From positions 312,654,184-312,718,183 of the forward strand of contig CM057009.1 of assembly GCA_029891345.1 (NCBI GenBank): 64,000 nucleotides of DNA. The letters run 5' to 3'. Position numbers and translations under genes: made by a program. The notes below the pieces were generated by a model that saw only the letters and a list, made by a program, of their open reading frames with translations, ran no database searches and had not been told where the DNA came from. Of the stretch, positions 49,910-61,704 are shown one piece after another. The DNA comes from Dryococelus australis. Its lineage: Eukaryota; Arthropoda; Insecta; Phasmatodea; Phasmatidae. Each line of letters starts with the position of its first letter. Position 1 is the first letter of the stretch.

Positions 49910-49911
49910 AT

Positions 49912-49931
49912 TGGCGTTCCCAAGTGGGGCC
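49912..49931 (+). promoter_or_regulatory. Primer-binding-like site
   Basis: TGGCGTTCCCAAGTGGGGCC begins with the TGG expected of a tRNA 3' end complement and lies 2 bp after a CA that would end the LTR. The tRNA was not identified. Confidence 0.55.
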
Positions 49932-49938
49932 AAGTGTG

Positions 49939-50965
49939 TTCATGCGCGTCAACCGCGAGAAGATGGCGGACATCACGTCTGATCAACCACGGGAAGCCCT
50001 CAAGACATCCATGTTGGCAAACCGCTACACCTGCGAACGAGAGCTAGTTAGACATGCCGATCGATTGATGCTTGCATTGTGGAAGATTGAGTGAAATTAA
50101 CTAGTTTGAGGGAAGTATGTGGGAGCAACCCATGTGTCAATGCATGCACAACAGCGTCTCTTCACCATCAGAGCAATGCCTGTGCACGCGCACCGGATGT
50201 GATGGGACGGGAGCCAAGTGGACGCAGTGCCAACAGTGTAGGAAAGACTCACATTTACAATGCATAATGCCTGCGGAGTTTACCACCTACCGCGACTGTG
50301 TTACAAACTGTGACGAGTGCCATAAGATGAACTGTGCTGAGATTGCACCATCGCCAACACCAGAGGTGAAACCTACGCCGCCAGTAGTTGTTACGTACAT
50401 GCCACAGTGCTTAGCCAGACCAGATCGCAATGTATTACTGCCAACTTTCGCGGGAAATGACTCAGGAGACCCGGGTACCTAGCAGTGTATGAAGAGAAAT
50501 TACATAGGCATCGTGTACATAGGGATGACTGGACTGAGATAACTGCCAACAGGTTAAGGGGAACTGCTGCCACATGGTGGAACTTGGTAAGGGACTATCG
50601 AGGAGGAGTTCTGTGAGAGAGTGCTAGGTCGATTCGACACCGACGGAGGTGCTATACAGGCGCAAGCGTGATTGTACTATGAACAGCAACGTGAATGTGA
50701 AGGTATTGATGAGTTTATACAACGTAAGCTAGGCTTGTTTAAGCGTTTGAACCCAGGTCAGCCGACACGCAGCGTTTTAGAAATCATTGTGACGTCAACA
50801 CCGGACACTAGGCAGTATCTGAGAAGGGCAACAAGGGCAAGTGTCGAACAATTTATGCACGAAGCGTATTTCTATGAAGAGGACGTGCGAGCGGGACAGG
50901 CATACCAATGCCCGAGATCGAACTTTCACATGTCAACACCTACAGTGCTGCCAAATGTTACGTGA
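49939..50965 (+). pseudogene. Gypsy gag with a PHD-like zinc finger
   Basis: The frame starting ATGCGCGTCAACC (49939) gives MADITSDQPREALK and a short helical leader that stops at 50092. Another frame (50117-50482) encodes a C4HC3 zinc finger: C-x-C-x4-C-x9-C-x2-C-x4-H-x2-C-x11-C-x3-C-x2-C, with the Trp before the WTQC motif, like a PHD finger. The capsid-like part follows in shifted frames: ATWWNLVRDYR, ERVLGRFDT and a helical stretch ending near 50965 (QREC..IDEFIQRKLGLFKRLNP), matching the retrotransposon gag domain. Gag would form the particle; a PHD finger at this place is unusual and could read histone tails or bind RNA. Frameshifts and stops separate the pieces. Confidence 0.7.
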
Positions 50966-51501
50966 CCGCCACCAGTGTTTACACACGTGAGGCAGAAACG
51001 CGGATACAGAAACTTCCACCACCACAACAGGGGAAATGGTTATCAGTGCAACAGGTCAGGAAACTAAGTCGGGAGGTTGGCAAAACAGCATCTGCACCAA
51101 TCTCGCCACCAAGTCGTATCAATCTGTCTAATGAAGGTGCAAAAGTGTTCCAGGTAACCGACAATACTGTCAAAGCAGTGCTAGTATGTGTTGAACTTGA
51201 AGGGAAAAATGTCACAGCTGTTATTGACACTGCCGCTAGTCACAACTTTGTGCATGAGGGTTTACTACAAGCAATAAAGACTAGGGTGCCACCGAGACCT
51301 CTGCAATTCGCTACCATGCACCACCAGGGAGAAGCAAAAAGTGTGATGCATGTATTGGTAGGGATTAGAGAGCTGCGTACCAAGTGCGATGTCTACATTG
51401 TACCGCACTTGTGCGAAGAAGTGATTTTGGGACTGCCATTGCTTGTAAAACCACGCCGTGATAGAACAGCACCTGAACAGTCTGCAAGTTGGGACACATG
51501 A
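50966..51501 (+). pseudogene. Gypsy retropepsin-like protease
   Basis: This lies within the open frame 50908-51501. The active-site triplet is in VIDTAASHNFV (near 51220), with Ala where most retropepsins have Gly or Ser. The C-terminal hydrophobic motif is EVILGLPLL (near 51425). The spacing of about 70 residues is normal for the family. It would cleave Gag-Pol. A TGA at 51499-51501 ends this frame, but the same frame reopens 44 codons later as reverse transcriptase. This may be one ancestral polyprotein frame broken by a stop. Confidence 0.85.
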
Positions 51502-51633
51502 CCGATGGACTATGTATGCAGTGGGAGCAACACCACCAACAACAACAACCGCTGTGCCGCTTGCTGACTTCGAGCACGAGGTGTCCGCCACACATCAGCA
51601 ACATCAACATCTGCTGGACCACAGCATGCCAGT

Positions 51634-52938
51634 GTGTTCCACTTTAAGGGGAAGCTGCAGTGCACTGACACAACGGAGCACGCGATCATCACCACGCACG
51701 AGGACCCGGTGTACTCCAAGCCACGAGACCTAGGTATTTTCTTTCGCCATGTCATCAACCAACAGGTATGTGAGATGCTCAACGATAATGTTATTGAACC
51801 TACACAAAGTGTGTATAATTCAGGTATTACACTAGCTCCAAAGAAAGATGGCGAATTGGGATTCTGTGTCGACTTTCGACCCCTAAATAAGATTACCGTA
51901 AAGATACCGCCACCAGTCATAAACATGAAAGACAATTTGTCAACATTAGGACCAGCTTCAGTACTCACATCACTTGATTTAAAGTCTGGATATTGGCAAG
52001 AGCCTATCCGCCCACAGGGCAGAAAGAAAATTACCTTTACTACCCCAGATGGACGTAGATATCAGTTTGTAGCCATGTCATTTGGTTTAAAGTGTGCCCC
52101 TGCAAAGTTTCAGAACTTAATGGTTAATGTATTAGATGTATTTATTGGTAACTTTGCGGTGGCATATTTAGATGATGTACTTGTTTGGTCTAACTGCTGG
52201 AAAGAGCATTTGCACAATTTGAGCCTTGTGTTTGAAAGGCTTGAACGTAATAAACTTACGTGCAAAGTGGAAAGGTGTAAGTTGTATATGAATAAAATGG
52301 AGTTTCTAGAACACTATGTAACATCAAACGGACATGAACAAGAACAACACCACATACGGGACATTCAAAACAATCCCACACCCAGATCATGTAAACAAGT
52401 TTGGAAGTTTTTTTGCTTAATTAATTGGTTAAGGGAATTTGTAATCACTGCACCGTTAACTGCATTGTTGTGTGAGAAACGTGAAGACGATCAAGCATTT
52501 CAAGACATTAAAATAGCATTTCAGAACTGTAATCCGCTGTCTAGTTTCAACCCAGAATGATTCATTATCGTACAAACAGATGCCAGTCAAGAAGGCATTG
52601 GGGTCGTGCTGTATCAGGAGGGAACACACGGGGAAAAACACATCATCAGTTATCACAGTGCAAAGTTTGAAGACGTAGAACGTAAACATCACGTTAACGA
52701 ACAAGAATGTTTGGCCATTGTACATGCATTGCGGAAGTACCGACCGTACTTGCTAGGAAGGCAGTTCACACTCAAAACTGACAACCGATGTCTTGTATGG
52801 TTAGAGGGAATGCATAACGGGAAAAGTAAACTTGCCAACTGGGTGCTGTTACTGCAGGAGTACGATTTCAAGGTAGAACACATGGCGGGAAAAACGAGTT
52901 CGCGGACGCCTTGTCCAGGAATCGTTGCCCGAATCTAA
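51634..52938 (+). pseudogene. Gypsy reverse transcriptase and RNase H
   Basis: The frame is open from 51634 to 52557, interrupted by one TGA (52558-52560), and continues in the same frame to 52938. Reverse transcriptase motifs in order: APKKDGELGFCVDFRPLNK, LTSLDLKSGYWQ, FVAMSFGLKCAPAKFQNLM and the active site Y-L-D-D at 52165-52176, then the thumb. RNase H follows: IVQTDASQEGIGVVLYQ with the first acidic residue, SAKFEDVERKHHVNEQECLA, FTLKTDNRCLVWL and WVLLLQEYDF. These residues look intact, so the TGA is the main visible lesion of this region. The enzyme copies element RNA and removes the template. Confidence 0.92.
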
Positions 52939-53109
52939 CGGTAACTGATGATGTGGAGTGGGAAGAGGCGTTACCACCGAGCCATGCAATACCAACTGCA
53001 GAAAAACAAACTCTCGTTGTACAAAACATTGTTGCCACACCACCTGGCAAACTTGTCTCCTTGAATGCACGGGATGTGTTAAAAGAGGAACACACTGAAC
53101 AAGAAAATT

Positions 53110-53880
53110 CCCCAGATGCCACGCAACGCCAACTACATTGTGCCACACGCTAAACAAGAACATTGGAGAGTAGTGGACAGGGAAATACAAACCAAACCAC
53201 CTGGTAATTGTGCACGATGGCAGACGTATGTACCGAGAGATAAACGGCAACTTGTGTTAAAATACGCACACAACAGTTTGGAACATGGACATATGGGATT
53301 CCAGCAGACACGAAGGAACGTGCAGAAATGTTTTCACTGACCAGGGATTCAGGGAGATGTCAGGAAATATGTACAGAGCTGTGTCATGTGTAACACCTGT
53401 AAGCCGCGGAGATCAGACAGCAACACTCCACAACAGCCAAGGCTGCCAACGGAGCCATTCAAAACCGTAGCTATCAACATCATGGGCCCGTACCCACGTA
53501 TGAAAACTGGGAAAAGATTTCTTGTTGTTGCCACAGATTTGTTTACCCGTTGGACCGAAGCATTATCAGTCAGCAATGTTCGTGCACACACAGTGGTACA
53601 AATAACGAGGAACGAGTTTTTCCCGAGGTGGGGAAACCCCAAATATTTGTTGACGGACAATGGAACAGTTTGTAGGGTGAAAATGGAGGGAGTACTGTAC
53701 CAGGTGGGGAAACGAACACCATACTAGCCCAGCCTACCATCCCAGGGCTAACCCAACAAAGAGACGAAATCAGGACGTAAAAATCCAATAGGTGTCTGGT
53801 TAGGCAAGGTTCACAACAGGTGGGCCAAATTGATCCCGTAGTTAATGTTTTGCCTACGGAATAGAGTGAATGCGTCAACC
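53110..53880 (+). pseudogene. Gypsy integrase, catalytic residues lost
   Basis: The zinc-binding N-terminal domain is read at 53220-53340 (KYAHNSLEHGHMGFQQTRRNV) and, after a frame change, near 53380 (SCVMCNTCKPRR). The catalytic core begins KTVAINIMGPYPRM: the first Asp of the DDE triad is Asn. The second Asp is kept in LLTDNG (near 53655). The Glu motif is read in another frame as ANPTKRRNQ (near 53745), where Lys replaces the Glu. The core is also shortened after LLTDNG. The C-terminal LRNRVNAST motif follows at 53853. With two of three catalytic residues changed, integration activity would be absent regardless of the frameshifts. Confidence 0.85.
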
Positions 53881-54501
53881 CGCAGAGATGGTACAAGGTC
53901 GCGAACTCCATGCCCCGGAGCACCCCGCGAACACAACACGGACACTGAGGCGAACAACACAAACACAGGAACACCCAGCCAAAGTACTGAACTGTTATTT
54001 AAGGGTTTTACACTGACTGAACACTCAACAACTAGTAGTGAGGAGGTGGAAACAAGTAAAAACGCAACACCATTTCTGGGTTTTTCTGTTAATACAGGTA
54101 AAAACACAACGAATCAGAGCGAGTTTAAGGGGTTTCCAAGTGTACACGAGGAAAGTGGTAACATCAGTGCACACGTAAATGTCAACACAACCTGTGCCAG
54201 TGAGTTGAGTTTTAAGGTGTTTCCCCAGAGCACAGCTGAATTTGGTTGTAACCAAAGCGTAAACGTAAACCTTGATACCACAACTGAAAGCGAGATGCCT
54301 TTTAGAAGCTTTCCCGTTCATGCAGAGGAGAGACTAGTAGGGCAAGAGAGTTTGAAAGGGTTTGGGGAAACTAGTAGGGCAGTGAGTGTGACGTCAAGTG
54401 TTAACAATTTGCAACACAGCACTCGCAAGAGGCAAGCAGAGTCACCACCACGTACCCACATTGTTGTTTCTGCTTACCCCCACACCCCCTGCAAACGCTG
54501 A
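53845..54501 (+). CDS. Integrase tail extended by F-K-G-F repeats
   Basis: An intact 218-codon frame starts in the integrase C-terminus (LRNRVNAST) and continues as a Ser/Thr/Asn-rich protein with six related cores: LLFKGF, TPFLGF, SEFKGF, LSFKVF, MPFRSF and ESLKGF, 17 to 30 residues apart. The first (TELLFKGFTL) stands where Gypsy integrases usually have a conserved ELLFG motif, so the others may be amplified from it. A basic stretch (STRKRQAESPP) follows. It ends 120 bp before the 3' LTR, the place of env or a third frame in other elements, but no signal peptide or membrane segment is visible. Function unknown; the open frame among broken neighbours is notable. Confidence 0.5.
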   Translation: MFCLRNRVNASTRRDGTRSRTPCPGAPREHNTDTEANNTNTGTPSQSTELLFKGFTLTEHSTTSSEEVETSKNATPFLGFSVNTGKNTTNQSEFKGFPSVHEESGNISAHVNVNTTCASELSFKVFPQSTAEFGCNQSVNVNLDTTTESEMPFRSFPVHAEERLVGQESLKGFGETSRAVSVTSSVNNLQHSTRKRQAESPPRTHIVVSAYPHTPCKR

Positions 54502-54605
54502 AAAAACCGATGACCTTCTAGGCCATTTGCTTTGCTCTCAATCGGCAACCAGCTGGACAGAGCCCGCCAGAGCAATGTTGTGTTGTTCGCACCGTCTTGG
54601 CCTTT

Positions 54606-54615
54606 GAGGGAGGGG
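54606..54615 (+). promoter_or_regulatory. Polypurine tract
   Basis: GAGGGAGGGG lies 5 bp before the 3' LTR start, the position of the plus-strand primer in Gypsy elements. Confidence 0.7.
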
Positions 54616-54620
54616 TCGTT

Positions 54621-55248
54621 TGATGCCTGCTAACAGCCAGCGGTGCTAGAGCCCATAACTGCGCTCACGTGTCATGCGTTCCTTACGTGCGGAAAGAGGC
54701 TGATAATTTGAACTTTCTATAAATGTTAATTTCAGGGTAAAATGTGTTATATTGTCTTTACAGTGTTTAATATGTCTTAAAATGTTTTAAAGTGTTTTAA
54801 CTAATTTTAATTGTTTGGTTATGAAAATTCAAAGTGCCGCGGCTCCGAGATTAAGAATACTTAATATTCTGGCATGAACGTTATCACAAAGAGACACTAA
54901 AATAATATTGAAAATCATAAGAAAATTATAGAAATGTAAAACAATAAAATATTTCACTCGCGTGCATAGCACTTCCGCTTATGTGAACCCCACAGGCGGC
55001 CATGGTAGGTTCGTGCGACGCTTGTACCTGGACACTCTGTCGAGGAGAGCTGGTGAGGTAAGACACTGTCACGTATGCACTACAACTTTTGTTCACTGAT
55101 TTAGGTTTCCATAGTCAATGTAGTTTACCGGTTAATCTTTGCAAGCGTTCAGTTTTGCCCCAGACATTTTCCCCAGCATTATGCTCAATAAAAACAAGTC
55201 TACAGTGAACTCAATTCTTTTATTCAGTAGCGAGTGTCCTAGCCACAT
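54621..55248 (+). repeat. 3' LTR of the Gypsy element, internally deleted and right-truncated
   Basis: It starts TGATGCCTGCTAACAGCC and follows the 5' LTR closely to CCCCAGCATTATGCT, then jumps to CAATAAAAACAAGTCTACAG and ends at CCTAGCCACATATG. About 1.05 kb of the 5' LTR (48575-49625) and its last 200 bp are missing. Confidence 0.85.
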
Positions 55249-57724
55249 ATGTAATCACGTATCAGACTTCTTGTAAGGTAGTCCTTCCCTTTTATTATAT
55301 TTTATCAGTTGAGATGGAGGCATCTGCTGAAAACCTGCTGCAGAAACAGTCCAGTCCCTGGGTCATATTTCCGATACATTCTGTACAGAATGCGGGAAGC
55401 AGGCAGATACTTTTTATAACCTCTACAATTTCCACCAATGCGCCGAACAAGAGGTGAATATGTCCCTCATGTTCCGCTTTCTTCACCGTAAAGAAATTCA
55501 ATGATGTAGCAGTAGTAATTATTGTTTAAGTTTTATTGAGTAGAATGCTATTATAGGAGTGATGTAAATATTTTCATGTTAATGGGCCTCCTTTAAAGGT
55601 AATGCAAGTGTCATGGAAGCAGCTCCGATTCCTCCCCCACAGCCTCAGCTAAAATATCTAGGGAAAGTTGTCAACAAACACTGCCCCTTTTGTAAGAGAA
55701 GGGTACATGTTTCAGATCATGTTTTTTAAGTTGCAGGATCAGACTTATGTCCATGCATTGGCTGTTTTTATAATATTGTTGTCAGAAGTCTTTGCTTAAA
55801 GTGCAGTATGACATTCCATGTGTGTAGTTTTTCCACTAACTCAGCAAGTTCAAGTTAAATAAGTACTTGTGGACAGTGTACTGACTCAGTGAATTAATAA
55901 TTGGGAATTTAAAGGAGAAATATAAGGACAAAGCAGTCAGTTTAATTATTCCAGTCATTCCAGAAGCTCCAGTGTATTTTGAAAGGTGTTTCCAGTAAAA
56001 TTAATGTGTTATATTTAAGAGCGTTTTGTTTTATTTATGGAAGAATGGGAATCCAGCTAGGCGAGATCTCAAAGGGAGAACTATTAATTTTATTATCTTT
56101 TAGGAAAGGAAGATTTAATACGGGATCATTACGCATCTCAGGCTAGAAGTTTAAATATATTATGAGTTTACGTAAGGGCGTTAGGTTGCTTGACGTCATA
56201 AGTATCTTTGAGACGAGAGGCTGCTCGTTGTACGTCCGAAAGTGGTCCTAGTATATAATTAAACTCATTTAGACATCTTTGCGGCCCCGGGTTGATATCC
56301 TTAGTGAATCTCATGTCCCAGAAGAGAGCCTTAGGCCATTGGTTGCATTAGGCGACTGCAACAATTAAACGCGATAACATCTCTGCATTAGGGTCCCAAT
56401 TCCCTTGTTTCAACAGAATATTGGGTGGTGGCAGCATTACCTCCCCCTTTACCATCTATCGGAGATTCATGAAACCGCCGAACTACCTTCATGCTCTGTC
56501 ACTACTGGCATTCAGCTGGTAGTGGGACAACACATCTGCCCTTCTACGGTATAACTTTTTTTTTTTTAATTATCTGCTTATTAAAATTGATTTATACTTA
56601 ATTTGAAAACTTGTCATTTTCATGCCAGAAAATTGAACATGGTCTTCATACAAAAAAATGCAAATTTTTACATACAGGGTTTGGGGGTGGGCCAAAATAT
56701 TTTAAACCATTTTCAAAATATCTACTGTGACCAGCTCTCATTAATGACCCCATTTCTGAAACCATGAGCGGTTGTATCTATCAGGTGTAAGTCTACCCTT
56801 CTTCTTTTGTGGTGTTGTGATTGTGACATTTACAGTATATTTCCACATGTAGGAATCATAAAATGGAGTGTAAAGTTAGGCATGAACAAATTATAGCAGG
56901 GCCTGCAAATTCCCCTGGAATGGATTAATGTTTATCTAATAAGATTACCAACTCTTGCTGTACTGCTAATTACAGGTAATTCTCATATGAGACATATTAT
57001 TAATACACAATCAGAAATTTAGAAAATTTTTGTTTTAACATCTCTTTTTTTCTTTAAGCCCAAAATTAATTTGTCAAATGCTATAATAAAAATAAACACT
57101 GTAAGTTCACTAGTAAGATTTTCTGAAACAACTTGTTATCCTTGCAATAATTGAAATGGCAGCAAACCCAACACAAGTTTTGTTTTCCTATTTCTTTGAC
57201 GTAGAAGAAAAGTATAAAACAAACATGCTATTTTTAGGGGGCTGCTAAGGAGGGTGTCTAGATTATATCCTCAAGTTTTCAACTTGACTTTTTAATACAG
57301 CTGGGTCGATTCTGATTACCAATCATGATGATTGGCCAATTATGGTGTTTTTGTCATTTTTATGATCAGTTTCTCATAGGCCAATCTGTTTTGCCAATTA
57401 GTACTTTTTTATATAACCTATTGCACATTTAACATAAAATTAACTATATAAAAAAAATACCCGTCAAGTTTTCAGTTGGCAAAAATTTTAATTTCCCTTA
57501 CACAAACCTCTAGTTGCTTGAAAGTAAGTTTCAGGCCTAAAACTTTTGAATGTGAGCTTATGGAACCCTAAATATATTTCTGTGGCTCTACATGGCGAGG
57601 AATCAGCGTAGTAAAATGTAAATTATTTGTTGTGACAAAACACAATAACCAGTTGATCAGACATCAGTTATATGAAAACGTAATTATTTTTATTTCACAT
57701 TGCACTGTAAACAATGACACCATA
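55249..57724. other. No gene recognised
   Basis: AT-rich with a slightly GC-richer part at 56.2-56.5 kb. Nothing supported on either strand. Confidence 0.5.
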
Positions 57725-59397
57725 CAGTCGACTCTCGATGTATCGTTATTCAGGGGAATGCCAAAAAATCTCCATACATGAGGAATTCAGTAGATGGGGT
57801 TTCGGACATGTATATCAATAAGATACAACTTCTAACCTTAATAAACTTTATGTTGAGCATAGTAAGAGCTGTACATTATCTGTGAATAAAGTATAGCTAA
57901 TATAAACACAATAATATGGGAATTTTAGAAAAAAGTATTACTGTAACTGATACATTAAAAACATTTCACCTAACCTAGTTTAGATAAAGAAAATAACTAT
58001 TCAAAATACAGTATGCAACCAATTGTAATCTGACACCAAATGCAAGCTGACCTAAAACTTTCAAACACTTTGAAAATGAAAATAATACGACACCAAATGC
58101 AAATCAAATTTTGAATGTCCAGCATGCACTCAATCAGCTGAGAGCGCACAGAGAAGTTATCGATCGGGCAGTGTGTTCATGGCGGCTGGTGGAGGAGGAA
58201 TGGCGACTGGAGGATTACCCCTCCATGCCGCTACATGTTGCCGACACCTTGCACCCGTGGCAAATGTCTGTCTTTTAAAGTAGTTTTTTATATATATATA
58301 TATATTACTGAAAAGAAAACTTGTAATTTAGAGACAAAAATGAATAAATAGGGTGATTATAATTGATTTCTTCACTGTCTTTAATAATTAATCATTCAAA
58401 ACCATGTCCTCTGATTATCCCTATTGCGAGTTACACTGCACTCGGCTCGGTGCTTACCTACCCGTTATTAAACAGCAAGAGGTGTCGAATAGGCCCTTAC
58501 ATATGATCAGTTTATTCAAAAGATGCTGTCTATTGAAATAAATTAATATAAATCCTCAGATTCCCCATAAGAAGTTACTGAAAATGAACATTACACTTAT
58601 AATACAAGTCACTTGATGTTCAAATAATTTTTGGTGACAAGAGGAAGTCAAGTATATGCTTCTGAGCATATTATTTTATTCGCAAAGATGCTGTACCTTG
58701 AGTCAAAAAAATTTATGTTTTACAATCATGTTAATTTTACGCCAAATACAATTAAACACCAACCTTACAGGAAAACACGACCTTTAATCACAAAAGAAAA
58801 CATCTCTGCATATAATAATAATCCCCGTTAAAATGTTATGCGTAACATTTTCAGGCAAAACCATTTGCTTTAAAATACAAGTGATGACAGGTGCAACTAT
58901 TTTGAGCAACAGATAATCTTGATAAAATTTCCATGTTCGCCATGCACACATTTGCTCTGTGGCCAGCATGTGAATGCAAGCACATGCAGCCGAGACACTT
59001 GCTTTTTCTTTTGCTAGACAATAGCTTCCCCTCTCGTTGGCATGTAAGGGGAGGTAGCAAGCCAGACTCGCACTACACTCGCACCACGCCGCAGACGTGG
59101 CACATGTTTTGGGAAGACAGACAACGTACCGCAGAGTTGTGACGAATGGTGGCACACGTGACGTTTTCACATCCAGTTACTACACGTTTGCATAAACAAC
59201 AAGCTTAAAAATGACAGTTTGCAGGAAACCTTAGGTGACGGGACCTGAAATATACTCTGATCAATGCAACATGTGATAAATGCTAAAAGCAAGTTATGTT
59301 AACATCATTTAAATAGGAATTTCGCCAGGACCAACAAAAACTGTTGTTGGATGAGATTTATCAGTACATGAAATAACGATACACAGAGAGTCGACTG
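57725..59397. mobile_element. Non-autonomous Tigger-like element
   Basis: Termini CAGTCGACTCTCGATGTATC (left) and CAGTCGACTCTCTGTGTATC (right, reversed) are flanked by TA at 57723-57724 and 59398-59399. The CAGT start and TA target fit pogo/Tigger. No transposase was found in the 1.67 kb interior; most of it is the sequence at 57915-58912 that recurs inside the hAT-like element. Confidence 0.8.
57915..58912 (+). repeat. Shared ~0.9 kb repeat, copy 1
   Basis: It matches the reverse complement of 61952-62790 over most of its length, for example GACCTAAAACTTTCAAAC, TTATCGATCGGGCAGTGT and AAAATGTTATGCGTAACATT, with scattered differences and small gaps. It is contained in the Tigger-like element. 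Confidence 0.85.
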
Positions 59398-59399
59398 TA

Positions 59400-60179
59400 T
59401 TTGATAGGTGGTGAAAATTCAAAGCACTGGCAGCCAGCAGCAAACTTTATCATAAACATTGTCAATTTTGTGGGCAACTTCATGGAATAAAATAAATTAT
59501 TTTCATAGGCTAACAGCATAAAGTATAAAATCATGTCATACTTTTATTTACTACATTTATAAGCAACATGCTAACAAACACAACACTGGATAAAGCCAAC
59601 ATAAAATCGTTGTGATTGCTTTGATTGTGAATTAATCATCTAACGTTATGAATGTAGTCGCAATGGCACTTTGATTACATTGATTATTTAACGAACACTG
59701 TGAAGGTAGACATTGGTACAGTTCTTCTCATTGTGTGGTTGTCGGCAATCAGAAAACATAGTCGTTATTGATTTTGAAAATTTATTATATAATATAAATA
59801 TGCATCCAACAGGCAAACATGCAAATTTCTTTTGCCATATTTGAACTTTCATTAACACACTTTAATATTTATTGCAACACATGATGCATTTCGCGCTTAG
59901 AAGCAGCGCACTACAAATGACCGACCTTGCCCATCTAAATAAGGCAAAGTTCTTGGGAAAGTCAAATCCTTTACGCAAGGTAATGGAGGTAGGGCATGAG
60001 GAACTTCCAAACGTCGACAGAGCCTCAACATACCTCCAACCCTGTGCTCCTAGCTTTTACAGTCAACCTGAATCTCCAAGAAGCAGTCAGGTCATCGTCC
60101 ATACCCGACAGAAACACAATCAACTCCACCATGCCCGCTAGAGGGACAGCACATAATTTAAACTTTGCGCTGCTGTGGG
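59400..60179. other. No gene recognised
   Basis: AT-rich to about 59.87 kb, then a GC-richer part that may be the start of LTR-like sequence B. Open frames at 59872-60313 show no domain. Confidence 0.4.
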
Positions 60180-61210
60180 AAGCAGACCAATCAACAAAGA
60201 GTCACTGTCTCCTCGAGCACCTCTGGACAAGAGATTTCAACCCCACATGCCCAGCAGCAGGCAAGATAAAGATCCATGGTTCACGAGAGTATTGTCACAA
60301 ACTCCACCCCTAAGAGGCGGGCTTAACTCCCCCGCACCCCTCTAAACACTTATGGTCAGCAGAAATTAGTATAAAAACCGTGTCAACCAGGCCTCAGGAG
60401 TTGATCATCTAACTTGAGGCTGTGAAGGCCGGGGGCTAGTTTAAGGGTGGAATCCCTTAAAACGCGGTGGCAACTGTCTTGCAACACCCCATGCTGTGAA
60501 GGCCGGGGTATCCTGACAAGGGCTGGAAGCCCTCAGTCGCACTGGCAGCCCTCTAGTGATGGCCGACGACGCCACCCGCTCCAGAAGACGTAACCATAAG
60601 AATGTATCTTTTTTCTGCAGTGCCCCCAACCTCCTAGGTTGTCTTCACTGCGAGCAGCTATAACATGTCACCCTAACCTTCCTAACCCCCTACCACTCCC
60701 AGTAAATCAGGGTCACTGCAACATCTCTTAAAGACAACCTTGTACAGCCTTAGCTCGGCCACACCTTTACCAGTTAGGTAAAGAACCTCGTTGTATACAC
60801 TACAAGGTCCCTTCCGGACTATCCCTAATAAAGGTTAGGACTCTGAGGGCTAATTAGGAATATGAATAAATATTAATTATCTAATCTTTCTATTATCTTT
60901 CAAAGTACCACAAACTTAATATAATCATGCTGCCTTCACCTGAGTTGCTTTTAAATTAACTTCGCAGTTAATTTGTTTCACAGTGATCGTTCAAATGAGA
61001 TTAACTTAATATTAATTAGAGTTGTTCCCGATACCTATATTAAGTACCGGTATCGGCCGATACTTTGCCTTTTCCCAATGTATCTGTATCAGGAATGGTA
61101 TCGGTTGTAGACAATGAAGTTAGTTTATTACTTTCTTTAGGCACAAAAATTGCAGTATTTCGGTATGTCTATGCTGCACAATAAAAGAAAAAGAAAAATA
61201 AGAAAATTCA

Positions 61211-61625
61211 GTGTATTTACTCGTGTATAAAGTCCCTTCTTTCCCAAAATAAAGGAAAAAATTTTTGGGGTGCGTGCTAAAAAAAAAGCAAGTTGGTCAT
61301 AAATTTTCGCGGGATGTTAAGGGAAATGGCGGGACTGTCTGTTGTCACATCTCTCACTTTTATTACATCACTCCTCTCCCTTATCTCTCTTAGTAACCCT
61401 TCAGTTATGAGTAGGTCGAAACCCCGCTCCCCCCTCACATCCTAACGACATTCTGTCATGCGGTAAACCAGAGCTGCAAAGTGTTTATGCCCCCTCCACC
61501 CCTTTTTAAATAACACCCAGATGTTGCTGGTCTTTGTTTCCATGGCAGAGGCTAGCCTACCATGACCGCAAGGGAGGGGGGAGAGAGGATACTTTTTTTA
61601 AAATAAGGGTAATGTGACATTCTAG

Positions 61626-61704
<79 letters not shown>

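Larger units (their letters stand above)
47974..55248 (+). mobile_element. Ty3/Gypsy LTR retrotransposon, near full length, inactive
   Basis: Two LTRs bracket gag, protease, reverse transcriptase, RNase H and integrase in Gypsy order. A primer-binding-like site follows the 5' LTR and a purine tract precedes the 3' LTR. The LTRs differ by many substitutions, so the insertion is old. The 3' LTR lacks about 1 kb that the 5' LTR has, and also its last 200 bp or so. No target duplication is visible, as expected if the right end is lost. Confidence 0.9.

Noticed and set aside
51510-51968. 152-codon minus-strand frame in the Gypsy element
   Set aside because: Lies opposite the well-supported reverse transcriptase; no motifs of its own.
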